The notes below the pieces were generated by a model. The model searched no databases. It was given only the letters and a program-made list of their open reading frames with translations, and was not told where the DNA came from. From contig JAJZUC010000010.1 of the NCBI GenBank assembly GCA_021847245.1, forward strand, positions 1 through 56,694: a stretch of DNA of 56,694 nt, given 5' to 3'. A program made the translations under genes and the position numbers. Shown in pieces: positions 15,837 to 22,178 of the stretch; within the stretch, counting starts at the first letter, position 1, and every line of letters begins with the position of its first letter. Origin of the DNA: Deltaproteobacteria bacterium. Its GTDB lineage: Bacteria; Desulfobacterota; Desulfuromonadia; Geobacterales; Geobacteraceae.

Positions 15837-16719
15837 TCAGCTGGTTTCCCAGGCGATGAAGAATCAGGGGGATCTTGCCCCTTTGCAGGTGGTGGTCGAA
15901 AAGGAGCTTCTTCATCACGACATAATCCGGGAAATGAGCAATGCTGGGCTGCTCGCCGGTTTGACCTTTATCGGCGGCACCTGCCTGCGAGCCTGTTATG
16001 GCTCAAACCGCTTGAGTGAAGATCTTGATTTTGCCGGCGGAGAGAACTTCAGGCGCGAAACCTTGAACGGCCTGGCCGGTCTTCTCGTGGAGAGGCTGCA
16101 GACTAAATATGGCCTGAGTGTGGAGGCGAGTGAACCAACAAGGGACACCAGTGATGTTGACACCTGGAAGCTGAGGGTGATCACCCGTCCGGGCCAGAAG
16201 GGGCTCCCTGCGCAAAGGATCAATATCGATATCTGTGCCATCCCGAGTTACGACAGGCGCCCCATGGTCTTGCGGAACTATTATGGAGTCGATATGGGGA
16301 CTTCCGGCCTGATTGTCCAGGCCCAGAGCAGGGAGGAGATTCTTGCGGACAAGCTCGTTGCCTTTGCGCTCAGGCCGAATCGGCTCAAGAACCGTGATCT
16401 GTGGGATATTGGCTGGCTCAGGCAGCAAAATGTCGACCTGCCGCTGAAACTGGTCCCGAAGAAGGTTCTGGACCATCGCCGCGGTACTGAGGAGTTCCTG
16501 GACCTGTTGGCCGGACGCAAACGCCAGCTGCGGAACGATCCCCACGTGCACACGGCGTTTATCCATGAGATGAAGCGGTTCCTTCCTGCAAGCATAGTGG
16601 CACAGACGGTTGAAAATGAAGCGTTCTGGGAGTATCTCACCGGGGTGATCGAGACGGAGTGTGACAAGGTCATGCGTTCCTTGACCAGTGTGACGGAATC
16701 AGTCACGTTCAAGATGTAG
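15823..16719 (+). CDS. abiEii: AbiEii/AbiGii-type nucleotidyltransferase toxin
   Basis: Starting at ATG 15823 (preceded by GGGGGGCA) the protein has 298 residues; an in-frame TTG at 15805 is less likely. The DNA polymerase-beta-like nucleotidyltransferase motif is clear at about residues 47-68: FIGGTCLRACYGSNRLSEDL followed by DF. REEILADKLVAFALR near residues 170-185 is also a family hallmark. AbiEii-type toxins use NTPs to modify targets such as tRNA, and they arrest growth during phage infection. The frame is full length with its active site, so the pair looks functional. The gene is followed by a repeat-rich gap. Confidence 0.88.
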   Translation: MSLFDQLVSQAMKNQGDLAPLQVVVEKELLHHDIIREMSNAGLLAGLTFIGGTCLRACYGSNRLSEDLDFAGGENFRRETLNGLAGLLVERLQTKYGLSVEASEPTRDTSDVDTWKLRVITRPGQKGLPAQRINIDICAIPSYDRRPMVLRNYYGVDMGTSGLIVQAQSREEILADKLVAFALRPNRLKNRDLWDIGWLRQQNVDLPLKLVPKKVLDHRRGTEEFLDLLAGRKRQLRNDPHVHTAFIHEMKRFLPASIVAQTVENEAFWEYLTGVIETECDKVMRSLTSVTESVTFKM

Positions 16720-16768
16720 AAAGGGGCTTGGGACTAAGGGCTCGGGGCTGGTTTATTAACTCAGGGTC

Positions 16769-17002
16769 TCTAAAGGGGACAGGCACTGGGACAGGCACCT
16801 TTTCATAAGGGGACGGCGGCAAATCAGAGGCAGACAATCACCTTCACCCCCGCTTCTCACCCCCTCTCATCACCCCCTCTTGGGTTAAGAGGGGGCAGGG
16901 GGGAGTTACGAAGGTGCAGGGGGGAGTTACGAAGCAGGGGGGGGAGTTACGAAAAGTCGTAACCCCTCCCCCGCCTCCCCTTAACCCAAGGGGAGGGGCT
17001 GT
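16769..17002 (+). repeat. GGGGACAGGCACC motifs plus REP-like hairpins P2 and P1 (copy 2)
   Basis: GGGGACAGGCAC occurs at about 16776-16787 and GGGACAGGCACC at about 16789-16800. A P2 hairpin (CCCCCTCTTGGGTTAAGAGGGGG) follows at about 16873-16895, with GGGGGGAGTTACGAA repeated three times in degenerate form up to about 16952. P1 (CCCCTCCC...GGGGAGGGG) ends near 16998. The order is reversed relative to copy 1, so this block has been rearranged. No gene is seen between 16720 and 17020. Confidence 0.8.
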
Positions 17003-17020
17003 TAAATGCTCATGAACACA

Positions 17021-17089
17021 ATGTTCAACGATCCGCTACTGAAGGGATCGCGGCGGGGCGTTGTTAGCTTGTCAACTTGCGCCGCCTAA
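17021..17089 (+). pseudogene. Truncated copy of the DUF559 gene start
   Basis: ATG 17021 begins MFNDPLLKG and diverges at once, stopping at 17087-17089. The first eight codons and the upstream P1 hairpin plus the CTGTTAA linker match the start of the intact DUF559 gene at 18040 (MFNDPLLKER) almost base for base. So a second copy of hairpin plus gene start once existed here and was cut after about 25 bases of coding sequence. Confidence 0.75.
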
Positions 17090-17136
17090 CTCATTGAACT
17101 TGTGTTATCTGCTATTTGTTTGACTTTAACTTATAA

Positions 17137-17408
17137 ATGACTTATATAAAACTTATGTTCTCTGTCGAGTGGAAGAATAAGGCGATTAAACAACTGACTA
17201 AGATAGGGAGCGTAGACACGCGGAGAGAGATCAAGAACGCAGTCGCTACCTTGGTCGATCTGCCAAATGTCAGGTAAAGAAGCTGACGAATCATAAGTAC
17301 GGCTTCCGTTTAAGAGTAGGGCGTTACCGGGTTTTTTTTGACGTCGAAGAAGCAGTCAGGATTGTTCACATCGAGGAGGTGAAAAAACGCGATGATCGAA
17401 CGTACTAA
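17137..17408 (+). pseudogene. RelE/ParE-like toxin gene broken by a frameshift
   Basis: The first frame from ATG 17137 (or ATG 17155) reads MFSVEWKNKAIKQLTKIG and stops at 17275-17277. From about 17277 another frame continues KKLTNHKYGFRLRVGRYRVF and IVHIEEVKKRDDRTY, stopping at 17406-17408. Joined, they make a normal RelE-type mRNA interferase of about 90 residues, with the L-x-N-H-x-YGFRLRVG-x-YRV core. A shift at about 17270-17276 therefore inactivates the toxin unless it is a sequencing error. The end overlaps the antitoxin gene by 17 bases, the usual toxin-first arrangement. Confidence 0.75.
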
Positions 17409-17760
17409 GATACAGACCATATACCAGGGAGGAGTTCCTGCTTTCGTGGTGATTCCGTTCCAGGACTTCGCACGCGAGCACCCCATTGAAGCCGAGCAAA
17501 TCAAGCCACTCTCCCCGCGCATACCGGAAGGTGATTATATCCCCCATGAAGTCGTTGAGCTGCTTGTTGAGCAAAATATGTCCATCGTCCGTGCTTGGCG
17601 AGAATATTTAGGCCTTACCCAGGCAGAGGTGGCTGAAAAGGCCGGTATTACCCAAGCCGCACTCTCTCAGATGGAAGCTGGCGGCAAGCGCCTGCGTAAA
17701 GTCACCCGCGAAAAACTGGCGACCGCCATGGGGCTTTCTCCGGGGCAGCTGGATGTGTAA
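17392..17760 (+). CDS. XRE-family antitoxin with helix-turn-helix
   Basis: A 122-residue protein. The N-terminal part has the TIYQGGVPAFVVIPFQDF element common in antitoxins paired with RelE-like toxins. The C-terminal HTH (about residues 68-118) contains YLGLTQAEVAEKAGITQAAL and then SQMEAG. It would neutralise the RelE toxin and repress the operon, but the toxin next to it carries a frameshift, so it may persist as an orphan or act on related toxins. A GAGGAGGTG ribosome binding site lies inside the toxin's 3' end just before ATG 17392. Confidence 0.85.
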   Translation: MIERTKIQTIYQGGVPAFVVIPFQDFAREHPIEAEQIKPLSPRIPEGDYIPHEVVELLVEQNMSIVRAWREYLGLTQAEVAEKAGITQAALSQMEAGGKRLRKVTREKLATAMGLSPGQLDV

Positions 17761-17787
17761 GGATTACCAGAAGGTGACAGATTACCA

Positions 17788-18030
17788 GAGGGGGACAGGC
17801 ACCTTTTAACGGATGGGTTGATCTTGTCATTAAAGGGACAGGCGCTATTTCATGAGAACCTCGTAACCCCTCCCAATCTCCCCTTAACCCAAGGGGAGGA
17901 GCGAATCAGAGGCAGAGCTTCTCACCCCCTCTTGGGTTAAGAGGGGGCAGGGGGGAGTTACGAAGCCGGAGGGAGTTACGAAAAGTCGTAACCCCTCCCC
18001 CGCCTCCCCTTAACCCAAGGGGAGGGGCTG
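17788..18030 (+). repeat. GGGGACAGGCACC motif and REP-like hairpins P1-P2-P1 (copy 3)
   Basis: GGGGGACAGGCACC lies at about 17790-17803 and a weaker GGGACAGGCGC at about 17834. P1 follows at about 17862-17900, P2 (CCCCCTCTTGGGTTAAGAGGGGG) at about 17924-17946 with its GGGGGGAGTTACGAA tail, then a second P1 at about 17988-18028 that runs straight into the DUF559 start. No gene is present between 17761 and 18039. Confidence 0.82.
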
Positions 18031-18039
18031 TTAAGTGCA

Positions 18040-18390
18040 ATGTTCAACGATCCGCTACTGAAGGAACGACGGCGAGAGCTGCGGCGCAGTCAGACCGACG
18101 CGGAAAAGGCGTTCTGGGCGAAAGTCCGCAGCAGGCAGTTTCACGGCCTGAAGTTTTTCCGCCAGTACAGCGTCGGACCCTACATCCTGGACTTTTACTG
18201 CCCGGCCATCAGGTTGGCCGTGGAGTTGGACGGTAGCCAGCACGATTTGCCAGAGAATAGAGAGTACGACGTAGTCCGTACCGAATACCTGAACTCCTGC
18301 GGGATAGAGGTGCTGAGATTCTGGAACAGTGATGTAGTGCACGAAATGGACGGAGTCCTCGCGGAGCTGGAGAAGAAGGCGAATGTCTAA
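18040..18390 (+). CDS. DUF559 domain protein (Vsr-like endonuclease fold)
   Basis: A 116-residue protein of the DUF559 family, which belongs to the restriction-endonuclease-like fold near the Vsr mismatch nuclease. Visible hallmarks are RRSQTDAEKAFWAKVRSRQF, KFFRQYSVGPYILDFYCP and LAVELDGSQHD, where D and E of DFYCP and VELDG are the likely metal ligands, then a final strand VLRFWNSDVV. Biological roles in this family are largely unknown. The gene is framed by REP-like hairpins on both sides and has a truncated duplicate at 17021, so I infer that it moves with, or helps spread, these repeats. Confidence 0.85.
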   Translation: MFNDPLLKERRRELRRSQTDAEKAFWAKVRSRQFHGLKFFRQYSVGPYILDFYCPAIRLAVELDGSQHDLPENREYDVVRTEYLNSCGIEVLRFWNSDVVHEMDGVLAELEKKANV

Positions 18391-18490
18391 CCCCTCCCAA
18401 TCTCCCCTTAACCCAAGGGGAGGAGCGAATCAGAGGCAGAGCTTCTCACCCCCTCTTGGGTTAAGAGGGGGCTGGGGGGAGTTACGAAGG
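18388..18490 (+). repeat. REP-like hairpin pair (P1 + P2), copy 4
   Basis: Starting at the DUF559 stop, P1 (about 18388-18424) and P2 (about 18448-18470, with the GGGGGGAGTTACGAA tail to 18488) repeat the order and spacer (GCGAATCAGAGGCAGAGCTT) of the left part of copy 3 almost exactly. The tail ends 10 bases before the next gene. Confidence 0.85.
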
Positions 18491-18498
18491 TCAACAAA

Positions 18499-19911
18499 AT
18501 GCTCAAGGAACAGCACAGAGTCATCCACAAATTAGCTCTCAGCCTCGACGCGGTCATCATCGGCGCTTCCTTCCTGATCGCCAGTAACTTCGCCTATGTC
18601 GAGGAGATCGACGGCATCTACTCCGCCCCCTCGGTGGAGGACTACCTCCCGCTCCTTGTCTTTCTCATCCCCCTCTGGATCATTACCCTGAAGGGGTTCG
18701 GCGCCTACGACTCCATGCGCGAGAAAGGCTTCGGGAGGCTGTTCTGGACCATCTTGGAGGCGTCGCTGGTTGCCACCCTGATCTTCACTGCGGCGGCCTT
18801 TTACCTGGAGCTCGGCATCCTGACGCGAAAGTTCGTCACCGTCTTCTTCGCGGCGGCGGTGCTCCTGCAGACGGCAGAGAAGTTCCTGGTGCTCCAGTTC
18901 CTGCGGAGCGCCCGGCGTCGGGGACTCAACTTCCGGGTGCTGCTGATCGTCGGGTCGGGGCCCCGGGCCCGGGAGTTCTCCGAGGTGATCGACTCCCACC
19001 CCGAGTGGGGGCAGAAGATCCTCGGTTTCATCGACGAGGAGGAGATGCGCGGCAGGGCCGTGGGGCAGGGGAGGGTGATCGGCACCTTCGACGAGATGCC
19101 CCGCATCCTGGAGGAGAATGTGGTGGACGAGGTGGTCTTCCTTATGCCGCGCAAGTGGCTGTCGCGGCTGGAGGAGTACGTGCGGGTCTGCGAGAAGATC
19201 GGGGTGAAGGCGACCATCGCGGTCGATTTTTTCGATACCGCCATCGCCAAGCCGGTGGTGAAGGAGGTGGAGGGGTGGCCGCTCCTCACCTTCGATACGA
19301 CCCCCCAGGATTTCTTCTCCCTGTCGCTGAAGCGCATCCTTGACGTGGTCGGGGCGGCCGCAGGGCTCATCGTCCTCTCCCCCCTGTTCCTCGTGATCGC
19401 GCTGGCGATCAAGCTTGCCTCACCCGGCCCGGTCTTCTTCAGCCAGGTCCGCAGCGGCCTGCGGGGGAGGCCGTTCCGGATCCTCAAGTTCCGGACGATG
19501 ATCGTGAACGCCGAGGCGAAGCTGAAGGAGCTCCAGGCCCTGAACGAGCTGGAGGGGCCGGTCTTCAAGATCAAGAACGACCCGCGGATCACCTGGATCG
19601 GGCGGCTGCTGCGCAAGACGAGCCTCGACGAGCTCCCCCAGTTGATAAACGTGCTGAAGGGGGACATGTCGCTGGTGGGGCCGCGGCCGCCGCTCCCCTC
19701 GGAGGTGGAGCGCTACGAGCGGTGGCAGCGCCGCCGCCTCAGCATGCGCCCCGGCATCACCTGCATCCACGAGGTGGTGGCCCACAACAACAAGGATTTC
19801 AACGTCTGGATGAAGATGGACCTGGAGTATATCGACAACTGGCACTTCGGCCTCGATCTCAAGCTCATCGCCCGGACCGTGCTGGCGGTGGTGAGGGGGA
19901 CGGGGTGTTGA
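18499..19911 (+). CDS. Polyisoprenyl-phosphate hexose-1-phosphate transferase (WbaP/WcaJ-type)
   Basis: A 470-residue membrane enzyme with the standard layout: four N-terminal membrane segments (about 15-125), a cytosolic Rossmann-like domain (about 140-265, LLIVGSGPRAREF), and a C-terminal sugar transferase domain (about 277-470). The catalytic part shows KRILDVVGAAAGL, SPGPVFFSQVRSGLRG, KFRTM, KTSLDELPQLINVLKGDM and SLVGPRPPLP. It starts exopolysaccharide synthesis by loading a sugar-1-phosphate on undecaprenyl phosphate. It is separated from the other polysaccharide genes by the accessory patch, which suggests that the patch was inserted into a longer locus. Confidence 0.92.
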   Translation: MLKEQHRVIHKLALSLDAVIIGASFLIASNFAYVEEIDGIYSAPSVEDYLPLLVFLIPLWIITLKGFGAYDSMREKGFGRLFWTILEASLVATLIFTAAAFYLELGILTRKFVTVFFAAAVLLQTAEKFLVLQFLRSARRRGLNFRVLLIVGSGPRAREFSEVIDSHPEWGQKILGFIDEEEMRGRAVGQGRVIGTFDEMPRILEENVVDEVVFLMPRKWLSRLEEYVRVCEKIGVKATIAVDFFDTAIAKPVVKEVEGWPLLTFDTTPQDFFSLSLKRILDVVGAAAGLIVLSPLFLVIALAIKLASPGPVFFSQVRSGLRGRPFRILKFRTMIVNAEAKLKELQALNELEGPVFKIKNDPRITWIGRLLRKTSLDELPQLINVLKGDMSLVGPRPPLPSEVERYERWQRRRLSMRPGITCIHEVVAHNNKDFNVWMKMDLEYIDNWHFGLDLKLIARTVLAVVRGTGC

Positions 19912-19916
19912 GGGAG

Positions 19917-20175
19917 ATGCGTGAGACGTTGGACGTGAGACGTGAGATGTTGGACGTGAGACGTGAGATGTTAGATGTGAGACGTGAGATGTTAGATGTT
20001 AGACGTAAGACGCTAGACGATAGACGTAACTTCTCACATCTCCCGTCTCACGGCTCACTTCGACTTGCAAGACGTAACTTCTCACGTCTCACGTCTCACG
20101 TCTCACTTCGACTTGCAAGACGTTACTTCTCACATCTCACGTCTCACGTCTCACGTCTCTTGCACGTCTCACTTG
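19917..20175 (+). repeat. Heptamer repeat array with inverted halves (GTGAGACGT / ACGTCTC)
   Basis: The left half (about 19920-20030) is built from GTGAGACGTTGGACGTGAGA-like steps. The right half (about 20038-20172) contains repeated ACGTCTC heptamers and two copies of CACTTCGACTTGCAAGACGT. The halves are roughly complementary, so RNA or single-stranded DNA could fold into a long hairpin. Related pieces lie at 1155-1190 and 1622-1722. The array begins 6 bases after the sugar transferase stop and runs into the signal-peptide region of the next gene. It is irregular and has no spacers, so it is not a CRISPR. Confidence 0.8.
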
Positions 20176-21350
20176 TAGCGCTTTTTGTACTCGCCGTCGT
20201 CGCTCCCGCCCGGGCCGACTTCCTCGGCGATACCCTGAAGCCCTTTGCCTCGGTGACGGAGATGTACGACAGCAACATCTTCCGGGTGCGGGACCGGGCG
20301 CAGTTGCGGGGGCTGATCGGGGAGGAGCGGCTGGGCGACTTCATTACCGTGGCGAGCGTCGGGACCGGGGTCCGGTACCGGCTGAGCCGGCAGGAGCTGG
20401 ATCTCCTGGTGCGGCGGGATTTCATCCGCTATGCCCATTACTCGGACCAGGACGTGGACCGGGACGAGGCGAACGGCACCGTGACGCTGGCGCTGCTGGA
20501 TGCGCTGCGGGTCAGGATCGACGGGGCGTACGCGAAGACCCCCGAGGCGCGGACCGACTACCGGAGCGCCGCGGTGAACAGGCGCCGGAACATGGCGGCC
20601 GGGATTTCGGCAGGATACGTGATGACCTCGGGGCTCGGCTTCGAGGCGGCGTATCGGCGTCTGACCGTGGATTACTCGCTTCCCCAGTACCGCACGAGCG
20701 AGTACTACATCGACCGCTATGCCGGTACGGTCTCGTACCGGATCTCGCCCGAGGCGCGGCTCTACGCCACCTACCAGCGGGACGAGACGGAGTACGACCA
20801 GCCCCTCGTCCTCGGCCCGACGGCCGTGAACAACAGCAACAGCGCCGATTCGATCCGGGTGGGACTGGACAAGACCGTGGGCCCCAAGACCTCGCTCTCC
20901 TGCTACGTCGGCTACCTCAACCGCCGCCACAAGGCGTCGTCGGCCCGGGACTTCAGCGGCGTGATCGGGAAGGTGGCGGCTTCCTACGCCCTCACCGCGA
21001 AGCTCGGGTTCCTCCTGAACTGGGAGCGCCAGCTTTACGAGGAGACCTATGCCGACCGGATCTACAGCGTCACCGACGCCATCGGCGCCGGCTTTGCCTA
21101 CCAGTTCACCCCGAAGGTGAAGGGGACAGTCTTCGACCGCCTGTCGTGGAAGGATTTCCGGGATGTCCCCGGTTCCGGCGTGGCGCCGCGGAGCGACTTC
21201 ACCCAGGAGCTGAACGCCGGGGTCGAGTGGGCCCCCTTCACCCGCCTCACCGTCTCGGCCGGCTATCAGTATGCCCGGCGGAGCTCCGACGACCCCTCCT
21301 TCGACTATAGCGACCACGTGGCGACGACGGCGGTGGCGTACCGGTTCTAG
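20160..21350 (+). CDS. Exopolysaccharide-associated outer-membrane beta-barrel protein
   Basis: The mature part begins after a secretion signal (VSLVALFVLAVVAPARA then DFLGD) and continues as about 370 residues of alternating beta-strand pattern ending in AYRF, the aromatic C-terminus expected of BamA-inserted barrels. MYDSNIFRVRD near the N-terminus is a common start of barrels in exopolysaccharide/PEP-CTERM loci. I infer a polymer-export or surface barrel. The start is unclear: TTG 20160 is used here, while the frame stays open through the heptamer array to ATG 19917, which has a GAGGGA ribosome binding site but would give an 80-residue repeat-encoded leader. Co-transcription with the sugar transferase is likely. 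Confidence 0.75.
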   Translation: MHVSLVALFVLAVVAPARADFLGDTLKPFASVTEMYDSNIFRVRDRAQLRGLIGEERLGDFITVASVGTGVRYRLSRQELDLLVRRDFIRYAHYSDQDVDRDEANGTVTLALLDALRVRIDGAYAKTPEARTDYRSAAVNRRRNMAAGISAGYVMTSGLGFEAAYRRLTVDYSLPQYRTSEYYIDRYAGTVSYRISPEARLYATYQRDETEYDQPLVLGPTAVNNSNSADSIRVGLDKTVGPKTSLSCYVGYLNRRHKASSARDFSGVIGKVAASYALTAKLGFLLNWERQLYEETYADRIYSVTDAIGAGFAYQFTPKVKGTVFDRLSWKDFRDVPGSGVAPRSDFTQELNAGVEWAPFTRLTVSAGYQYARRSSDDPSFDYSDHVATTAVAYRF

Positions 21351-21610
21351 GGCAACCAGCCTGGTTCCAGACCCGCGGCAATATCGGGGTTGAGAATCTG
21401 GTTGCGCCACAACAAAGCACGATCGATCGTTGTCAATTCTGCCTCCTCGGAGACCCGGTCCCAATTGTCCGCAATGCAGGCGATCTGCTCCCTGATAATT
21501 CGCTCAGCTTCATCAGACGGTAACAGAAAGTGCGACGCGGCCTCAATGCAGTTGGCGATCCGGCTGAGGAGCTTCTCTCATCCGCAAATCTGATTTTGCC
21601 TCGATCCTTC
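21347..21610 (-). pseudogene. C-terminal fragment of a HipA-family kinase toxin gene
   Basis: On the minus strand a 76-codon open stretch (21577 to the stop at 21347-21349) reads LLSRIANCIEAASHFLLPSD and later EAERIIREQIACIADNWDRV and ALLWRNQILNP. This resembles the helical C-terminus of HipA kinases. Upstream there is an in-frame stop, with hints of continuation in another frame up to about 21610. No kinase core or HipB partner remains. Recognition is from the tail only, so confidence is moderate. The convergent beta-barrel gene overlaps the stop by 4 bases. Positions 21611-21760 contain no gene. Confidence 0.5.
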
Positions 21611-21659
21611 CACGGAAATACCGGTGCTGGTCGTCGACAAGCGTTTCGCTAGCGAGAAC

Positions 21660-21697
21660 CAATGGGCACGATTTGGGCACAGAATGGGCACAGGCTT
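21660..21697 (+). repeat. Three spaced TGGGCAC repeats near the tRNA gene
   Basis: TGGGCAC occurs at about 21663, 21674 and 21686 with 10-12 base periodicity. This pattern sits between the HipA fragment and tRNA-Val and could be a leftover of an integrated element (for example the end of an integrase gene or arm sites) or a regulator site. Nothing further supports either reading. Confidence 0.35.
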
Positions 21698-21762
21698 GAC
21701 TAATTTATGCGGAAATCGTTAGACAAGCGTTGATTTTAGGGGTAGGTGACGTGTGGTAAATC

Positions 21763-21800
21763 AAAAAGAAAAACCGGCCAAGTTTTTTGACTTGGCCGGT
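21763..21800 (-). terminator. Rho-independent terminator of tRNA-Val
   Basis: On the minus strand ACCGGCCAAG pairs with CTTGGCCGGT around an A-rich loop and is followed by TTTTTCTTTTT. It lies 10 bases after the encoded CCA end of the tRNA. Confidence 0.85.
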
Positions 21801-21809
21801 CGTGTTATC

Positions 21810-21884
21810 TGGTGGGCGATGTAGGGTTCGAACCTACGACCCCTGCCGTGTGAAGGCAGTGCTCTCCCGCTGAGCTAATCGCCC
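21810..21884 (-). tRNA. tRNA-Val (anticodon CAC)
   Basis: The minus strand folds into a complete cloverleaf: acceptor GGGCGAT/ATCGCCC, D arm GCTC...GAGC, anticodon stem CTGCC/GGCAG with loop TTCACAC (anticodon CAC, reading GUG), T arm GTAGG-TTCGAAC-CCTAC, discriminator A and an encoded CCA (21812-21810). Its own promoter (21900-21928) and terminator (21763-21800) are visible, so it is a single-gene transcript. Position next to accessory debris fits use as an integration site. Confidence 0.95.
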
Positions 21885-21899
21885 GCAATGTGGAGACTC

Positions 21900-21928
21900 T
21901 AAATATCAAAAGAGGCTGGTTGTGTCAA
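21900..21928 (-). promoter_or_regulatory. Sigma-70-type promoter of tRNA-Val
   Basis: On the minus strand TTGACA (21928-21923) and TATTTA (21905-21900) are spaced by 17 bases, about 15 bases upstream of the mature tRNA 5' end. Confidence 0.7.
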
Positions 21929-22008
21929 GCATTCATTTGTGCGGGGCGGACGACGGGACAGGGAGTATTTAATGGCAATAAACAACGTTATAAATCCATG
22001 AATACGGC

Positions 22009-22038
22009 TTGACAGCCTGTCGGATCAGTTGTTATAGT
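22009..22038 (+). promoter_or_regulatory. Sigma-70-type promoter of the cobalamin/MeaB operon
   Basis: TTGACA (22009-22014) and TATAGT (22033-22038) are separated by 18 bases. Transcription would begin near 22045, leaving a leader of about 130 bases before the cobA start at 22179. Confidence 0.65.
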
Positions 22039-22051
22039 CCCGGCACAATTT

Positions 22052-22145
22052 TTACCGAGGCTAAAACGAGAGCCGGTTTGGCAACCGGATCAAAGAGCTG
22101 TTCGTTCCGGGTTGTTCCGGGTATCATTTACGGTGTGCTGCCATT
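22052..22145 (+). promoter_or_regulatory. Structured leader of unknown type upstream of cobA
   Basis: The leader contains a perfect hairpin CCGGTT-TGGC-AACCGG (22073-22088), then two copies of GTTCCGGGT (about 22105 and 22115) and GCTGCCATTTCGTTGGGAACGGCAG, which can pair as CTGCC/GGCAG. I do not see the B12-box core of a cobalamin riboswitch. This may be an RNA control element or simply a GC-rich leader. Confidence 0.35.
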
Positions 22146-22178
22146 TCGTTGGGAACGGCAGGGTTGCGGGGAGACGAG

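Noticed and set aside
17060..17095. Integron attC-like motifs (GTTGTTAGC and GCCTAAC)
   Set aside because: The two boxes are in the wrong order and only about 20 bases apart, without a proper folded attC structure or an integrase gene.
19722..20159. Long N-terminal extension of the beta-barrel protein from 19722
   Set aside because: The first part lies within the sugar transferase gene in another frame and the rest is translated heptamer repeat; the signal peptide at about 20163-20215 marks the real start region.
19917..20175. CRISPR array
   Set aside because: The repeats are 7-base steps of variable order with no unique spacers of constant length, and no cas genes are present.
22045..22178. 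Cobalamin riboswitch ahead of cobO
   Set aside because: Expected from gene function, but the conserved B12-box core and the long multi-stem layout are not visible.
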